Below are positions 17,443-26,610 of a DNA stretch of 64,000 bases, one piece after another. The notes under the pieces were generated by a model. The model was not told the DNA's origin. It saw only the letters and a program-made list of their open reading frames with translations, and searched no databases. This stretch comes from Mesorhizobium sp. LMG 17147. Its GTDB lineage: Bacteria > Pseudomonadota > Alphaproteobacteria > Rhizobiales > Rhizobiaceae. The stretch spans positions 186,001-250,000 of the forward strand of contig NZ_JANCTC010000002.1 of the NCBI RefSeq assembly GCF_024297145.1. The letters run 5' to 3'. Made by a program: the position numbers and the translations under genes. Each line of letters opens with the position of its first letter. Positions within the stretch are counted from its first letter, which is position 1.

Positions 17443-17467
17443 GGAACAACAGTGTGGTCACAACGTT
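17443..17467 (+). promoter_or_regulatory. Consensus sigma-EcfG promoter for the PRC-barrel gene
   Basis: GGAAC at 17443-17447, 16 bases, CGTT at 17464-17467, 82 bp before the ATG at 17550. It is divergent from the promoter at 17354-17378. Confidence 0.85.
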
Positions 17468-17549
17468 GTGAACATGCAGAAGACGCTGCGCCCGCAGTGA
17501 CGCCAGGCGGGCAGGGCGTGCACGAAATCACCGACGAGGAGACACTAAG

Positions 17550-18908
17550 ATGATCCGCACCCTTTTAACCACGACAGCAGTCGCAACATTGATTGCGACG
17601 GGTGCCTTTGCGCAGTCGGCGACGACCCCGGCGCCGGCGCAACCACCCGCAGTAGAGAACCCCGCTCCAGCCGCTCCGGTGCAACGGGCGGAGGGCAGCC
17701 TTGCTACCAACATCATCGGCGAATCCGTCTATAACGGCACCGGCGCCGATGCCCAGAATATCGGCAACGTCAGCGACATCGTCTTCGACGAGCGCGGCGA
17801 GGTAAAATCCGTCGTCATCGGCGTCGGCGGATTCCTGGGCATCGGAACCAAGAATGTCGCCTTCGACTACGGCAAGATGCAATGGGCCGAAAAGAACGGC
17901 GACCGTTGGCTGATAGCGCAAACGACGAAGGATGAGTTGACGGCTCAGCCGGATTTCGACCGGAAGCCTTACGATCCGCCTCCGCCGCCAGCTTCGGCCG
18001 ATAATGCGGCACCCGCCGCCCCTTCGGCTTCGACCAGCGCGCAGAATACAACGCCAGCGCCTGCCGCGCCGGCTGAGCCAGTGAAGCGCGCCGAAGGCAA
18101 TCTCGCCACCAATATCATCGGCGAGACCGTCTATAACGGCACCGGCGACGACGCCCAAAACATCGGCGACGTAAACGACATCGTCATCAACAAGGAAGCC
18201 AAAGCGCAATCGCTGATCATCGGCGTCGGCGGCTTCCTCGGCATCGGCGAAAAGAACGTCGCCTATGATTTCGACAAGGCGCAGTGGGCCGAGAGGAACG
18301 GCGATCGCTGGCTGGTCGCACAAACCACCAAGGAAGAGCTGCAGGCGCAGCCGGACTTCAACCGCAAGGCCTATGATCCGGCGCCGGCATCCACTGCTTC
18401 GAACGATGCCAATGCGCCTGCCACCGTCACGCCTACCGTGATGGCCAGCAACACCGCGTCGACCAACAACACTGCGACGACCAATAACGCCGACCAGGCC
18501 GGCAAGACGGCTCAAAACGCCCCAGCGCCCGCAACGGCCGACCAGACCAAGACCGGGTCGATCGACAAGTCGACGTTGACTGAAATGCCGATCGGCCAGA
18601 TCCGGGCCGAGGATCTGGTTGGAACGACCGTTTACGGCGCCAACGATGTCAACGTCGGCGAGATCGGCGATATCGTGCTGGGCGCCGATAAAAAGGTCGA
18701 TGCAGTCATTATCGATGTCGGCGGGTTCCTCGGTGTCGGCGAGAAGGAGGTGGCGGTCGGCATGGACAACCTGAAATTCATGACCGACAAGAACGGCAAG
18801 CGCTATCTCTACACGAACTTCACCAAGGAGCAGCTCGAAGCGCAGGCCCCCTATGACAAGGCCAGCTATGCGCAAAACCGCGACAAACAGCGCATGATCG
18901 TGCGCTAG
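17550..18908 (+). CDS. Exported protein with three PRC-barrel domains
   Basis: 452 residues. A Sec signal peptide (about 1-22, ending GAFAQ) leads to three PRC-barrel repeats at about 50-140, 180-265 and 345-440, separated by Ala/Pro/Thr/Asn-rich low-complexity linkers. The first two repeats are near copies (both with GVGGFLGIG, then KNVA and a QWAE-NGDRWL-AQTTK pattern); the third is diverged but keeps VGGFLGVGEKEVAV. It likely works in the periplasm. PRC-barrels bind proteins or RNA; the partner is unknown. The sigma-EcfG promoter makes it part of the stress response. Confidence 0.88.
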   Translation: MIRTLLTTTAVATLIATGAFAQSATTPAPAQPPAVENPAPAAPVQRAEGSLATNIIGESVYNGTGADAQNIGNVSDIVFDERGEVKSVVIGVGGFLGIGTKNVAFDYGKMQWAEKNGDRWLIAQTTKDELTAQPDFDRKPYDPPPPPASADNAAPAAPSASTSAQNTTPAPAAPAEPVKRAEGNLATNIIGETVYNGTGDDAQNIGDVNDIVINKEAKAQSLIIGVGGFLGIGEKNVAYDFDKAQWAERNGDRWLVAQTTKEELQAQPDFNRKAYDPAPASTASNDANAPATVTPTVMASNTASTNNTATTNNADQAGKTAQNAPAPATADQTKTGSIDKSTLTEMPIGQIRAEDLVGTTVYGANDVNVGEIGDIVLGADKKVDAVIIDVGGFLGVGEKEVAVGMDNLKFMTDKNGKRYLYTNFTKEQLEAQAPYDKASYAQNRDKQRMIVR

Positions 18909-18930
18909 CAGCACACAGGCCGACAGAGAA

Positions 18931-18962
18931 GCCCGCGCCGGCAACGGCGCGGGCTTTGTTTA
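18931..18962 (+). terminator. Rho-independent terminator after the PRC-barrel gene
   Basis: A 9-bp stem GCCCGCGCC/GGCGCGGGC with a 6-base loop and TTTGTTT. It stops the plus-strand transcript just before the convergent sulfatase gene. Confidence 0.85.
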
Positions 18963-20552
18963 TGTCGAGGGAAAGCCGGCGACATGGCCGGCAACGCCAC
19001 TGTCCGTCAATTCGGCGAGCGCCAGAGATTGGTCGAGATGCTCGGCCCGCCAGGCAAGCAGCCTTTCGGCAAGTTCCAACCGCACCGGCAGATAGGCTGG
19101 GTCGTCAGCGACGTTGGTCAGCTCGCCGGCATCTTTTTCCAGGTCGAAGAGCAAGGGCGGCAGGCCGCCCCCGAAATTCACATATTTGAACTTTTGCGTG
19201 CGGATGACGGCGAGATTGCACTGACGCGGACCGATACCGAAATAGCGTTCTGCATCACCATCGGCGATCGAGCGGAAATCGAACTCCCAATGCGCCGCAT
19301 CGCGCCAATCGTCCGGCTCCGTTGCGTCCAGGAAAGGCGCCAGCGAGCGGCCGTCGAGATGCGGCAGCACTTCGCCGCCGGTGAGCTCGAGCCCAGTGAG
19401 CTCGAGCAAGGTCGGTGCCAAGTCGACCGCCTCGGTGAAGCGGTCGACGCTGCTGCCGGCAGCCTTGCGGCGGCGCGGATCGCGAATGATCAGCGGAATA
19501 TGGAAGCTGCCGTCGAAGAAGCCGCCCTTGCCCAGCATGAAATGATCGCCCATCATCTCGGCGTGGTCTGAGGTCAGCACGATGACGGTGTCGTCCCATG
19601 CATCGGCCGCCTTGACCGCTTGCCAGACATGGCCAAGCTGCGCGTCGACCTCCGAGATCATGCCGTAATAGAGCGCCCGGATGCGGCGAAAACTATCGTC
19701 GCTCCAGTCGCGCACCTTACCTTCCGAGCTGGGGCGGAATTTCGACCGTTCCTGCCGGTCTAATTCATAGGCGAGATAGGGGTGGCTTGCTGCTTCGGCC
19801 TGCCAGCTTTCAGCACGCAGGAAAACCGGACCGCCGACCGGATCGTACATGGTGTTGTAAGGCGCCGGCACGATGAAGGGCGGATGGGGGCTGATGAAGG
19901 AAAGGTGCGCGAACCACGGCGCATCGTGCTCCTGCTCGCCGACCCAGCGGATGAATTCGCGAGCCAGGAAGGCCGACGGCGTCTCATCCTTCGAATAGGC
20001 TGGCGGGGCGTTGCTGATCTCGCCGTCGTTTTCCAGGATTTCGCCCGCCGGGCGGTGGATGTCGGGGGAGCCGGCGCCGGCATCGACGCCGCGCGCCTTG
20101 AGCCATGACAGCCAGGGCCTCTGGTGCTCGGGCAGAAGCTGGCGCACGGTAAAGCCCGGCAGCACGCCTTCATAACTCTTCAGCTGCGGATCGCCAGGCG
20201 CCAGCGTGCGCGGGTCGTGCGCCGTGTCGGTATAACCGAACAGCGTCGGATCATAGCCGAGAGCGCGCGCCCAGAGCGCTATGTTGCCGTGGCGGGCGTC
20301 GAGCGGTGTGCCGTTGCGGCAGACACGATTGTTCATCTGGTAGAGGCCGGTGTAGAGGCAGGCGCGCGCCGGCGAGCAAGGTGCGGCGCCGCCATAGTGC
20401 TTCCGGAACAAAACGCCCTCGGCAGCCAGCGCGTCGGCATTCGGCGTCCTTACCACCTTGTGCCCAGCAGCTGACAGACAGCCGCCGCGCCATTGGTCGC
20501 AGGTGATCAGGAGAATGTTGGGGCGTTTTCCACTCAACCGCTGTATCCTCAT
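18960..20552 (-). CDS. Type I sulfatase family hydrolase, phosphonate monoester hydrolase-like
   Basis: 530 residues of the alkaline-phosphatase/sulfatase fold. The nucleophile Cys59 sits in CSPAR, the formylglycine-forming signature; metal-ligand motifs include ITCDQWR near the N-terminus and TSDHAEMMGDH further on. The overall pattern (GLYQMNNRVCRNGTPLD, SPHPPFI, the end with YVNFGGGLPPLLFDL) recalls phosphonate monoester hydrolase/phosphodiesterases of rhizobia more than choline sulfatase. It would cleave phosphate, phosphonate or sulfate esters and needs a formylglycine-generating activity, not found in this window. Confidence 0.88.
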   Translation of the reverse strand: MRIQRLSGKRPNILLITCDQWRGGCLSAAGHKVVRTPNADALAAEGVLFRKHYGGAAPCSPARACLYTGLYQMNNRVCRNGTPLDARHGNIALWARALGYDPTLFGYTDTAHDPRTLAPGDPQLKSYEGVLPGFTVRQLLPEHQRPWLSWLKARGVDAGAGSPDIHRPAGEILENDGEISNAPPAYSKDETPSAFLAREFIRWVGEQEHDAPWFAHLSFISPHPPFIVPAPYNTMYDPVGGPVFLRAESWQAEAASHPYLAYELDRQERSKFRPSSEGKVRDWSDDSFRRIRALYYGMISEVDAQLGHVWQAVKAADAWDDTVIVLTSDHAEMMGDHFMLGKGGFFDGSFHIPLIIRDPRRRKAAGSSVDRFTEAVDLAPTLLELTGLELTGGEVLPHLDGRSLAPFLDATEPDDWRDAAHWEFDFRSIADGDAERYFGIGPRQCNLAVIRTQKFKYVNFGGGLPPLLFDLEKDAGELTNVADDPAYLPVRLELAERLLAWRAEHLDQSLALAELTDSGVAGHVAGFPST

Positions 20553-20761
20553 GCTGGCTACATGCGTCGCTCATGGAGCGCAATTTCGGCGCCTATGCAA
20601 GCCGGTCCAGTTTGCCGAATGGTGAACAGAACCTGCTTCATCGTTCACTTTAACAGCACAGTCCATTCTGTGTTTGCCGCCTTTGCGGCCAGGAGGCGGA
20701 TGCTCATATTCGCGTGGACAGCGGCAAGGGCCGCACCGACACAAGGAAAGGAGCAACAGAC

Positions 20762-21694
20762 ATGCTCGACCAGGTCAAGGGCCTGCATCACGTCACCTCG
20801 ATGGCCAGCGATGCGCGCCAGAATAATGAATTCTTCACCGGGACGCTCGGCCTGCGGCGGGTCAAGAAAACCGTCAATTTCGACGCACCCGACGTCTACC
20901 ACCTCTATTACGGCGACGAGGTCGGCACGCCCGGCTCGGTGATGACCTACTTCCCGTTCCCGAACATCGGCAAAGGCCGCCATGGAGTCGGCGAAGTCGG
21001 CACCACCGCTTATTCGGTGCCCGAGGGCACGCTCGGCTATTGGGAGAAACGGTTTGCCGAGCAAGGTGTCACCGGGCTGTCCCGCGAGGAGACGTTCGGC
21101 GAGAAGCGCCTTGCGTTCGCCGGTCCCGACGGCGACGGGTTTGCGCTGGTCGAGGACAGAGCGGACAGCCGTGCGCCATGGGCCAAGGGTGGCATCCCCA
21201 CCGACGAGGCGATCCGCGGCTTCCACTCGGTGTCGCTCAGGCTGAAAGATGGCGGCGCCACCGAAGAGCTGCTGAAATTCATGGGTTATGAGGAGGTCGA
21301 CAAATCCGGCAACGTCAGGCGGCTGGCGGTGAAGAACGGCAACGGCGCCGATGTGGTCGATATCGAATCGCTGCCAGGGGCCGGCTTCGCCAATCTCGGC
21401 GCCGGCTCTGTCCACCATGTCGCTTTCGCCGTCGAGAACCGGGCCAAGCAGCTCGAAGTGCGCAAGGCGCTGCTCGATACAGGTTATCAGGTGACGCCAG
21501 TGATCGACCGCGATTATTTCTGGGCGATCTACTTCCGCACACCGGGTGGCGTGCTGTTCGAAGTCGCCACCAACGAGCCGGGCTTCGATCGCGACGAGGA
21601 TACCGCCCATCTCGGCGAGGCGCTGAAACTGCCGTCGCAACACCAGCATTTGCGGCCCTATCTCGAGCAGCATCTGCAGAGACTGGAAGACTGA
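20762..21694 (+). CDS. Ring-cleaving dioxygenase of the VOC superfamily (MhqO-like)
   Basis: 310 residues made of two VOC modules (GLHHVTSMASDARQN near the N-terminus, GFHSVSLRLKDGG and SVHHVAFAV in the second half). Metal ligands are probably the His of LHHVT/VHHVAF and a C-terminal Glu in VLFEVATNEPG. MhqO relatives cleave hydroquinone-type rings. The start at 20762 follows AAAGGAG; an upstream in-frame ATG at 20714 lacks a good site. It forms an operon with the carboxylesterase and GNAT genes, resembling the Bacillus mhqO-mhqD pair for quinone resistance. Confidence 0.88.
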   Translation: MLDQVKGLHHVTSMASDARQNNEFFTGTLGLRRVKKTVNFDAPDVYHLYYGDEVGTPGSVMTYFPFPNIGKGRHGVGEVGTTAYSVPEGTLGYWEKRFAEQGVTGLSREETFGEKRLAFAGPDGDGFALVEDRADSRAPWAKGGIPTDEAIRGFHSVSLRLKDGGATEELLKFMGYEEVDKSGNVRRLAVKNGNGADVVDIESLPGAGFANLGAGSVHHVAFAVENRAKQLEVRKALLDTGYQVTPVIDRDYFWAIYFRTPGGVLFEVATNEPGFDRDEDTAHLGEALKLPSQHQHLRPYLEQHLQRLED

Positions 21695-21704
21695 GGGCAA
21701 GGTT

Positions 21705-22340
21705 ATGAGCAAGGATTCGTATATTCACAAGGTGCTGCCCGGTTCGCCGGGCGGACCGTTGCTCTTCGTCTTCCATGGCACTGGCGGCGACGAGGATCAG
21801 CTTCTGTCGCTTGGGCGCGATCTTGCGCCGCAAGCGACGATCGTTGCCCCGCGCGGCGATGTCTCGGAACAAGGCGCCGCACGCTTTTTTCGTCGTACCG
21901 GCGAGGGCGTTTACGACATGGGCGACCTCACGCGAGCGACGGACAAGATGGCCGGCTTCGTTAAGGCGCATGTCGAGGCGGCAAAGCCACCTTCGGTGCT
22001 AGGCCTCGGTTATTCCAACGGCGCCAACATCCTGGCATCGGTGCTGTTTGCCGAGCCGTCGCTGTTCGACGCAACGGTGCTGATGCATCCGCTGATCCCG
22101 TTCGAGCCGGAGGTCAAGGGCAGCCTTGGCGGCAGCCGCATCCTGGTCACCGCCGGCAGGCGAGACCCGATCTGTCCGCCTAATTTGACGGCGCGGCTCG
22201 AAGCCTATTTGCGCGCCGATGGCGCCGATGTCACAGTCGAGTGGCATGACGGCGGCCATGAGGTGCGGCCGGGCGAGATCGAGGCGGCGCGGCAGTTGTT
22301 CGCCGTGGCGTCGGATGAAAGGACCGCAAGCCATGTCTGA
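21705..22340 (+). CDS. Phospholipase/carboxylesterase family hydrolase (MhqD-like)
   Basis: Alpha/beta hydrolase, 211 residues. The oxyanion motif is FHGTGGDE, the nucleophile Ser104 lies in GYSNGAN, Asp154 in GRRDPICP and His185 in DGGHEV complete the triad. It starts 10 bp after the MhqO-like gene and overlaps the GNAT gene by 8 bp. It likely removes ester groups from quinone-derived products; the exact substrate is unknown. Confidence 0.88.
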   Translation: MSKDSYIHKVLPGSPGGPLLFVFHGTGGDEDQLLSLGRDLAPQATIVAPRGDVSEQGAARFFRRTGEGVYDMGDLTRATDKMAGFVKAHVEAAKPPSVLGLGYSNGANILASVLFAEPSLFDATVLMHPLIPFEPEVKGSLGGSRILVTAGRRDPICPPNLTARLEAYLRADGADVTVEWHDGGHEVRPGEIEAARQLFAVASDERTASHV

Positions 22341-22632
22341 CCTATTGCCGGAGATTGAACTGGAGGACCGCGGCTCGAAGGGCCGCTACTTCCTGCGTGG
22401 GCCGGGCGGTGCCGAGGCGGAGATGACCTTCACCAAGATCGGCGAGCACCAGATCATCATCGACCATACAGAAGTGCCGGATGCGTTTCGCGGCCAGGGC
22501 GCGGGACTTCGCCTGGTCACCCGTGCCGTCGAGGATGCGCGTGCGGCGGGCAAGACGATTATCCCGCTTTGCCCGTTCGCCAATGCTCAGTTCCGCCGCC
22601 ATCCGGAATGGGCGGACGTGCTGAAGCGGTAA
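22333..22632 (+). CDS. GNAT-type N-acetyltransferase, YjdJ-like
   Basis: A 99-residue minimal GNAT domain. The acetyl-CoA loop FRGQGAGLRLV is at about 52-62, preceded by IIIDHTEVPDAFRG, and CPFANAQFRRHPEW near the end is typical of the YjdJ/Gtn-like subfamily. It overlaps the preceding hydrolase by 8 bp, so translation is coupled. The acceptor is not known; it could protect amines in the same quinone/aldehyde stress pathway. Confidence 0.85.
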   Translation: MSDLLPEIELEDRGSKGRYFLRGPGGAEAEMTFTKIGEHQIIIDHTEVPDAFRGQGAGLRLVTRAVEDARAAGKTIIPLCPFANAQFRRHPEWADVLKR

Positions 22633-22818
22633 GAGACAGCCCCTCGGTGAATGACAGGAGAAAGGGTGCGCGGCTTTACCGCGTGCCCCTTCGACCATTG
22701 GCGGCGTACAAACACAAGGCAAACATGCGGGATTTGCGCAGAGCGCCCGACTTGCCTAAGTATTGGCAACAACCGGCTCGCCTTCTGCGGCCCGACCACT
22801 TCAACCGAATGGCCCCCC

Positions 22819-23877
22819 ATGACCGAATCCGATCTCGTTCCCGTCTTCGACGGCCACAACGACACGCTGCTCAGGCTCTACCAGTCGAAGGATGCGGACG
22901 TCGAAAAGCTGTTCGTCGAGGGGACACCGGGTGGCCATATCGACCTGCCGCGCGCGAAGAAAGGCGGATTTGCCGGCGGCATGTTCGCGATCTTCCCGCC
23001 GCCTGCCGAGAAATCCAAACGCGGTACGGTGCCGCTGGCGCCGAGCGACAGCGAGCCCTTGCCGCCCGAGGTTCCGCGCGCCGATGCGCTCAACTCTACC
23101 GTAGCGATGGCCTCGATCCTGTTCAGGTTGGAGCGGGCTTCGGCGCTTACCGTCTGCCGCAGCGCCGGCGATGTGAGGAAGGCGATGGCGCAAGGCTCGA
23201 TTGCGGCGGTGTTTCATATCGAAGGGGTCGAGGCGATCGACTCTGAGCTAACCCTGCTCGACGTTCTCCACGCAGCCGGCCTGCGCTCGCTCGGCATCGT
23301 CTGGAGCCGTCCCAACGCCTTCGGCCACGGCGTGCCGTTCCGCTTCCCCTCGTCGCCCGACACAGGGCCGGGGCTGACCGATGCCGGTAAGGCGCTGGTG
23401 AAAGCCTGCAACCAGCTGAAGATCATGATCGATCTTTCGCATCTCAACGAAAAAGGCTTCCGCGACGTCGTCGAGATCAGTGACGCACCGCTGGTCGCGA
23501 CCCATTCAAACGTGCACGCGATCTGCGGCCATTCGCGCAACCTCACCGAATGGCAGCTCGGCGCGATCCGCGACTCCGGCGGCATGGTCGGGCTGAACTT
23601 CGCCACCGGGTTCCTGCGTGAGGACGGCAGGATGAACGCCGACACCAGCCTCGACATCATGGTGCGCCATGTCGATTCGCTGCTGCAGGCGCTGGGCGAA
23701 GACGGCGTCGGCCTGGGCTCGGATTTCGACGGCGCCATGATCCCGGCCGTGATAGGCGACGTTGCCGGCCTGCCAAGATTGCTCGACGCTTTCGCGGCGC
23801 GCGGCTTCGGGCGCGCGCTGATCGAGAAGATCGCCTATCGCAACTGGCTCGGCATCTTGGAGAAGACCATCGGCTAA
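22819..23877 (+). CDS. Membrane-dipeptidase family peptidase (M19)
   Basis: 352 residues. M19 metal-site motifs are visible in order: DGHNDTLL near the N-terminus, VFHIEGVEAID, LSHLNEKGF, THSNVHAICGHSRNLT and GLGSDFDG. The enzyme is a zinc dipeptidase able to cleave dipeptides with D-amino acids or beta-lactam-like bonds. The start at 22819 matches the family N-terminus; the open frame upstream to 22651 looks non-coding. No signal peptide, so it is probably cytoplasmic. Confidence 0.9.
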   Translation: MTESDLVPVFDGHNDTLLRLYQSKDADVEKLFVEGTPGGHIDLPRAKKGGFAGGMFAIFPPPAEKSKRGTVPLAPSDSEPLPPEVPRADALNSTVAMASILFRLERASALTVCRSAGDVRKAMAQGSIAAVFHIEGVEAIDSELTLLDVLHAAGLRSLGIVWSRPNAFGHGVPFRFPSSPDTGPGLTDAGKALVKACNQLKIMIDLSHLNEKGFRDVVEISDAPLVATHSNVHAICGHSRNLTEWQLGAIRDSGGMVGLNFATGFLREDGRMNADTSLDIMVRHVDSLLQALGEDGVGLGSDFDGAMIPAVIGDVAGLPRLLDAFAARGFGRALIEKIAYRNWLGILEKTIG

Positions 23878-23919
23878 GCGGGTGATGCCGGCTTGTCCGG
23901 AACACAGTTTGGAGGCGGA

Positions 23920-24180
23920 CTATTCGAAACCCATGCGTTTAAGCCAGTCCTGGCCAATGCCGCGGTCGCGGATGATCGGCAGCGGATCGGTCGAATCCAG
24001 CCTCGCACAAATACGGTAGACCTCCAGCGTTTCAGCGCTCATCTCGCCGCGCTTGTAGAAGAACATGGCCGCGGCATAGCGCGTGCGGCCCGACCATTTT
24101 TCGCCGAGCGGCGTATTGACCAGCTGCCACTGTTCGGCGGCTTCGGCGTCGATTTCGTGACTGTCGATGTCGTCGGCCAT
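23920..24180 (-). CDS. Conserved-looking hypothetical protein, 86 residues
   Basis: Small soluble protein, acidic N-terminus (ADDIDSHEIDAEAAEQW) then a helical region with WSGRTRYAAAMFFYKRGE. I recognise no family. Codon use is that of its neighbours. The ATG at 24180 lies directly downstream of another small minus-strand frame, and the two may form one transcript. The frame extends further upstream but with Arg-rich, non-protein-like sequence. Confidence 0.6.
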   Translation of the reverse strand: MADDIDSHEIDAEAAEQWQLVNTPLGEKWSGRTRYAAAMFFYKRGEMSAETLEVYRICARLDSTDPLPIIRDRGIGQDWLKRMGFE

Positions 24181-24182
24181 AT

Positions 24183-24401
24183 TCAGAAATCCGCAGGCGG
24201 ATTGGCAGTGCGGCGGCCGAGCTTGATGACCAGCCGCGGCACCAGTTTGGCACGCTTCAGCAGCTTTTGATATTGCAGCTCGCGCCTGGCGTAGATCTCG
24301 ACCCAAGGTCCGCTGCAGGCGGACTCGGCGGCGCTGATCTGGTCCGCGTGCCGGGATCGTTGCCTTTCGCCGACGGCGCCTTCGACGTCGTTTTCTATAA
24401 G
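24183..24401 (-). CDS. Possible small hypothetical gene or remnant upstream of 23920-24180
   Basis: The last 70 codons of this frame read as a plausible basic protein (GPWVEIYARRELQYQKLLKR and on to PPADF) ending 2 bp before the next gene. I cannot find a convincing start codon; no ATG, and no ribosome site. It may use a rare start near 24400 or be a 5'-truncated gene. Confidence 0.35.
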   Translation of the reverse strand, partial: LIENDVEGAVGERQRSRHADQISAAESACSGPWVEIYARRELQYQKLLKRAKLVPRLVIKLGRRTANPPADF

Positions 24402-24529
24402 GGTGCAGTCTCGACGAGAACATTCGAATATGGGCAGCCATGCAGAAGGTGCTTGACAGTGGCAAACACCGTCCCACTGATCTTCGCGGCCGAAGTCGGC
24501 TAGCCGGCGATGCTGGAGACCATCACCCG

Positions 24530-25225
24530 ATGAAGACAACAGAGGCGCGCGAAGCCCTCTTCGAACCGGCGCGAAAAAGCGATCCCGATAAGCGCGGCCG
24601 CAAAGCGTCGAAAGAGACAAGGCAGGTTCAACTGATCGAAGCGACTATCGATTCATTGGCCAAGCGCGGCTATTCGGAGACGACTATGGCCGACGTCGCC
24701 GACGGCGCCGGCCTGTCGCGCGGCATCGTCAATTTCCATTTCGAGAGCAAGGAGAAGCTGCTCGTCGCCACTTTGCGGTACATGCATGACGAGTATTCGG
24801 CGCATTGGCGCAGCGCCTTGCAAAGTGCCGGCGATGATCCCGCCCGCCAGCTGCAGGCATTGGTGGCGGCCGATTTCGACCGCTCGATCTGCAACAAGCG
24901 GAAGCTGGCTGCCTGGTGTGCCTTCTGGGGCGAGGCCAAATCGCGACCGAAATATCAGGCGCTGAGCAGCGCACGCGATGCCGTCTACCAGAACATCTTC
25001 ATCGATCTTTGCGCGGCGCTCAAGCAGAGCGGCTTCTATGCCTATGAGCCGCGAGCCATGGCGCTGGCGCTCAGCGCCATGCTGGATGGTCTGTGGCTGC
25101 ATTTGATGATGGGCACCGAGGACGCCACACGCGAGACGGCGCTGCAGGCCGCGAACGAGTTCCTGTCTGCGGCATTCCCCAAGCACTATCCGAACTCCGC
25201 AGCCCGCGGTGCCAGGCCGGCGTGA
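24530..25225 (+). CDS. TetR family transcriptional regulator, BetI-like
   Basis: 231 residues with an N-terminal TetR helix-turn-helix (about 22-75: [20 protein letters not shown] then [17 protein letters not shown]) and the BetI-type C-terminal domain ([15 protein letters not shown]). BetI proteins repress choline/betaine genes, but here no betA/betB follow; the next gene is an amine oxidase, which it probably controls. Start ATG at 24530 is chosen for the homologous length. Confidence 0.85.
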   Translation: MKTTEAREALFEPARKSDPDKRGRKASKETRQVQLIEATIDSLAKRGYSETTMADVADGAGLSRGIVNFHFESKEKLLVATLRYMHDEYSAHWRSALQSAGDDPARQLQALVAADFDRSICNKRKLAAWCAFWGEAKSRPKYQALSSARDAVYQNIFIDLCAALKQSGFYAYEPRAMALALSAMLDGLWLHLMMGTEDATRETALQAANEFLSAAFPKHYPNSAARGARPA

Positions 25226-25251
25226 ACCATCAAAAAGAGGGTGGACCAGCA

Positions 25252-25302
25252 ATGAAAACAATGATCCGGCCCCTGACATTCGAGAAGATCAAGGCCGGCT
25301 AA
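25252..25302 (+). CDS. 16-codon leader ORF before the amine oxidase
   Basis: An ATG 8-12 bases after GAGGGTGG opens a 16-residue peptide ([16 protein letters not shown]) whose TAA overlaps the ATG of the oxidase by one base. This arrangement allows translational coupling. It could also be the relic N-terminus of a deleted gene. Confidence 0.35.
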   Translation: MKTMIRPLTFEKIKAG

Positions 25303-26603
25303 TGAAGTTCAAGATCGAACGAGCCGATGTGGCCATCGTTGGCGCCGGCTTCACCGGGCTGTCGGCCGCGCGTGAATTGAACCACGCCGGCATCGATGTC
25401 GTGCTGCTCGAAGCCCGCGACCGTGTCGGCGGCCGCGTCGAAGCCGTGCAGAACGGGCTCGGCGAGCGGATCGACAGCGGCGGCCAGTTCCTGTGCGAAG
25501 ACATGCCGGAATTGATGGCGCTGGTGCGAGCGCGCGACAAGACATTGGTCGAGACCCATGTCGCAGGCGAATTCGTCACGCAGCCGCGAATGGGCGAGGC
25601 GCAAGCCGGGCGCACTTACGTCACCGCGATGCGAATGCGCGAGCGGATGAACGCGATCGCACCGGACGACCCGACTATTGCCGGCTTGACGGTCGCGGCA
25701 TGGCTCGATCGCCAGGCCGATCCCGACGATGCGAAGGCCGCCTTTCGGTCGATGATCGAGGGTCTGTGGTGCCTGGCAATGGAAAGGCTGCCGCTGTGGT
25801 ACTTGATCGACAATGATCGCCGCATCACCAACGAGGTGTCGGAGCTGCAGTATTTCGTGGGCGAAACCATGCATTCGCTGGCGGATGATCTTGCGCGGGA
25901 TCTCGGCGATCGACTGCGGCTGAATACAGCTGTCGAGGCCATTGAGCACGGCCCGGGAGGGGTTCGCGTCGTTTCGCCTGCCGGCGCGATCGAGGCACGA
26001 GCGGTACTGGTCGCCGTACCGCCGATGATGGCCTCGAGAGTGGATTTCGTGCCGCCGCTGCCGGCTGCGCTGGAAGGAGCGCTCGGCGTCTGGCAAAGCG
26101 GCGCGGTGATCAAGATGCTGGTGCGCTACCCCAAGGCTTTCTGGCGCGACAGGGGCTTGAGCGGCATGGTGATGTGGCGCGACCCGCACGGGCTTTTTGC
26201 CTGCGATGCCAGCAGGGACGAGGATCATGCAGCACTTGTCGTCTTCATCGGCGGGCCGCTGGCGCAGCGCTGGCGGGATTTGGACGACGCGGCGCTACGC
26301 GCAAAGGTGACGTCAAAGCTGGAAGAGGCGCTCGGTATCGAGGCGGCCGGCATTATCGATCTCAGTTATCGCGACTGGACCGGGGATTGCTGGAGCGGCG
26401 GCGGTTACAGCGACCTGATCGTCGATGTGACGGCAACGGATGCCGAACGCATTATCCGCGCCGGCGCGTCGCCGATCCATTTCGCCTCGTCGGAGCTGTC
26501 GCCGTCATTTCCGGGCTATGTCGAGGGCGCCATCGTCGCCGGCCGCATTGCTGCCCGAAAAATTATTCAGTCGGCCATCGACAGCAGAGCTTCGGGGTCA
26601 TAA
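25302..26603 (+). CDS. FAD-dependent flavin monoamine oxidase family protein
   Basis: 433 residues. The Rossmann FAD site is [21 protein letters not shown] near the N-terminus, followed by [12 protein letters not shown], the flavin-containing amine oxidase pattern. The C-terminal third carries WSGGGYSDL and the FAD-covering [16 protein letters not shown]. It should oxidise an amine or amino acid to the imine. It follows the TetR gene and precedes the remnant of a class III aminotransferase, pointing to amine catabolism. Confidence 0.85.
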   Translation: MKFKIERADVAIVGAGFTGLSAARELNHAGIDVVLLEARDRVGGRVEAVQNGLGERIDSGGQFLCEDMPELMALVRARDKTLVETHVAGEFVTQPRMGEAQAGRTYVTAMRMRERMNAIAPDDPTIAGLTVAAWLDRQADPDDAKAAFRSMIEGLWCLAMERLPLWYLIDNDRRITNEVSELQYFVGETMHSLADDLARDLGDRLRLNTAVEAIEHGPGGVRVVSPAGAIEARAVLVAVPPMMASRVDFVPPLPAALEGALGVWQSGAVIKMLVRYPKAFWRDRGLSGMVMWRDPHGLFACDASRDEDHAALVVFIGGPLAQRWRDLDDAALRAKVTSKLEEALGIEAAGIIDLSYRDWTGDCWSGGGYSDLIVDVTATDAERIIRAGASPIHFASSELSPSFPGYVEGAIVAGRIAARKIIQSAIDSRASGS

Positions 26604-26610
26604 GCGAGGC

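Noticed and set aside
17565..18944. Minus-strand open frame of 459 codons across the PRC-barrel gene
   Set aside because: It mirrors the plus-strand gene, has low-complexity Gly/Arg/Val sequence and no ribosome site or family match. A shadow frame.
22651..22818. N-terminal extension of the dipeptidase
   Set aside because: The frame is open, but its Cys/Arg-rich sequence is unlike the family; the enzyme begins at 22819.
24530..25225. BetI of a choline-betaine operon
   Set aside because: Domain resembles BetI but no betA, betB or choline transporter is present; only an amine oxidase follows.
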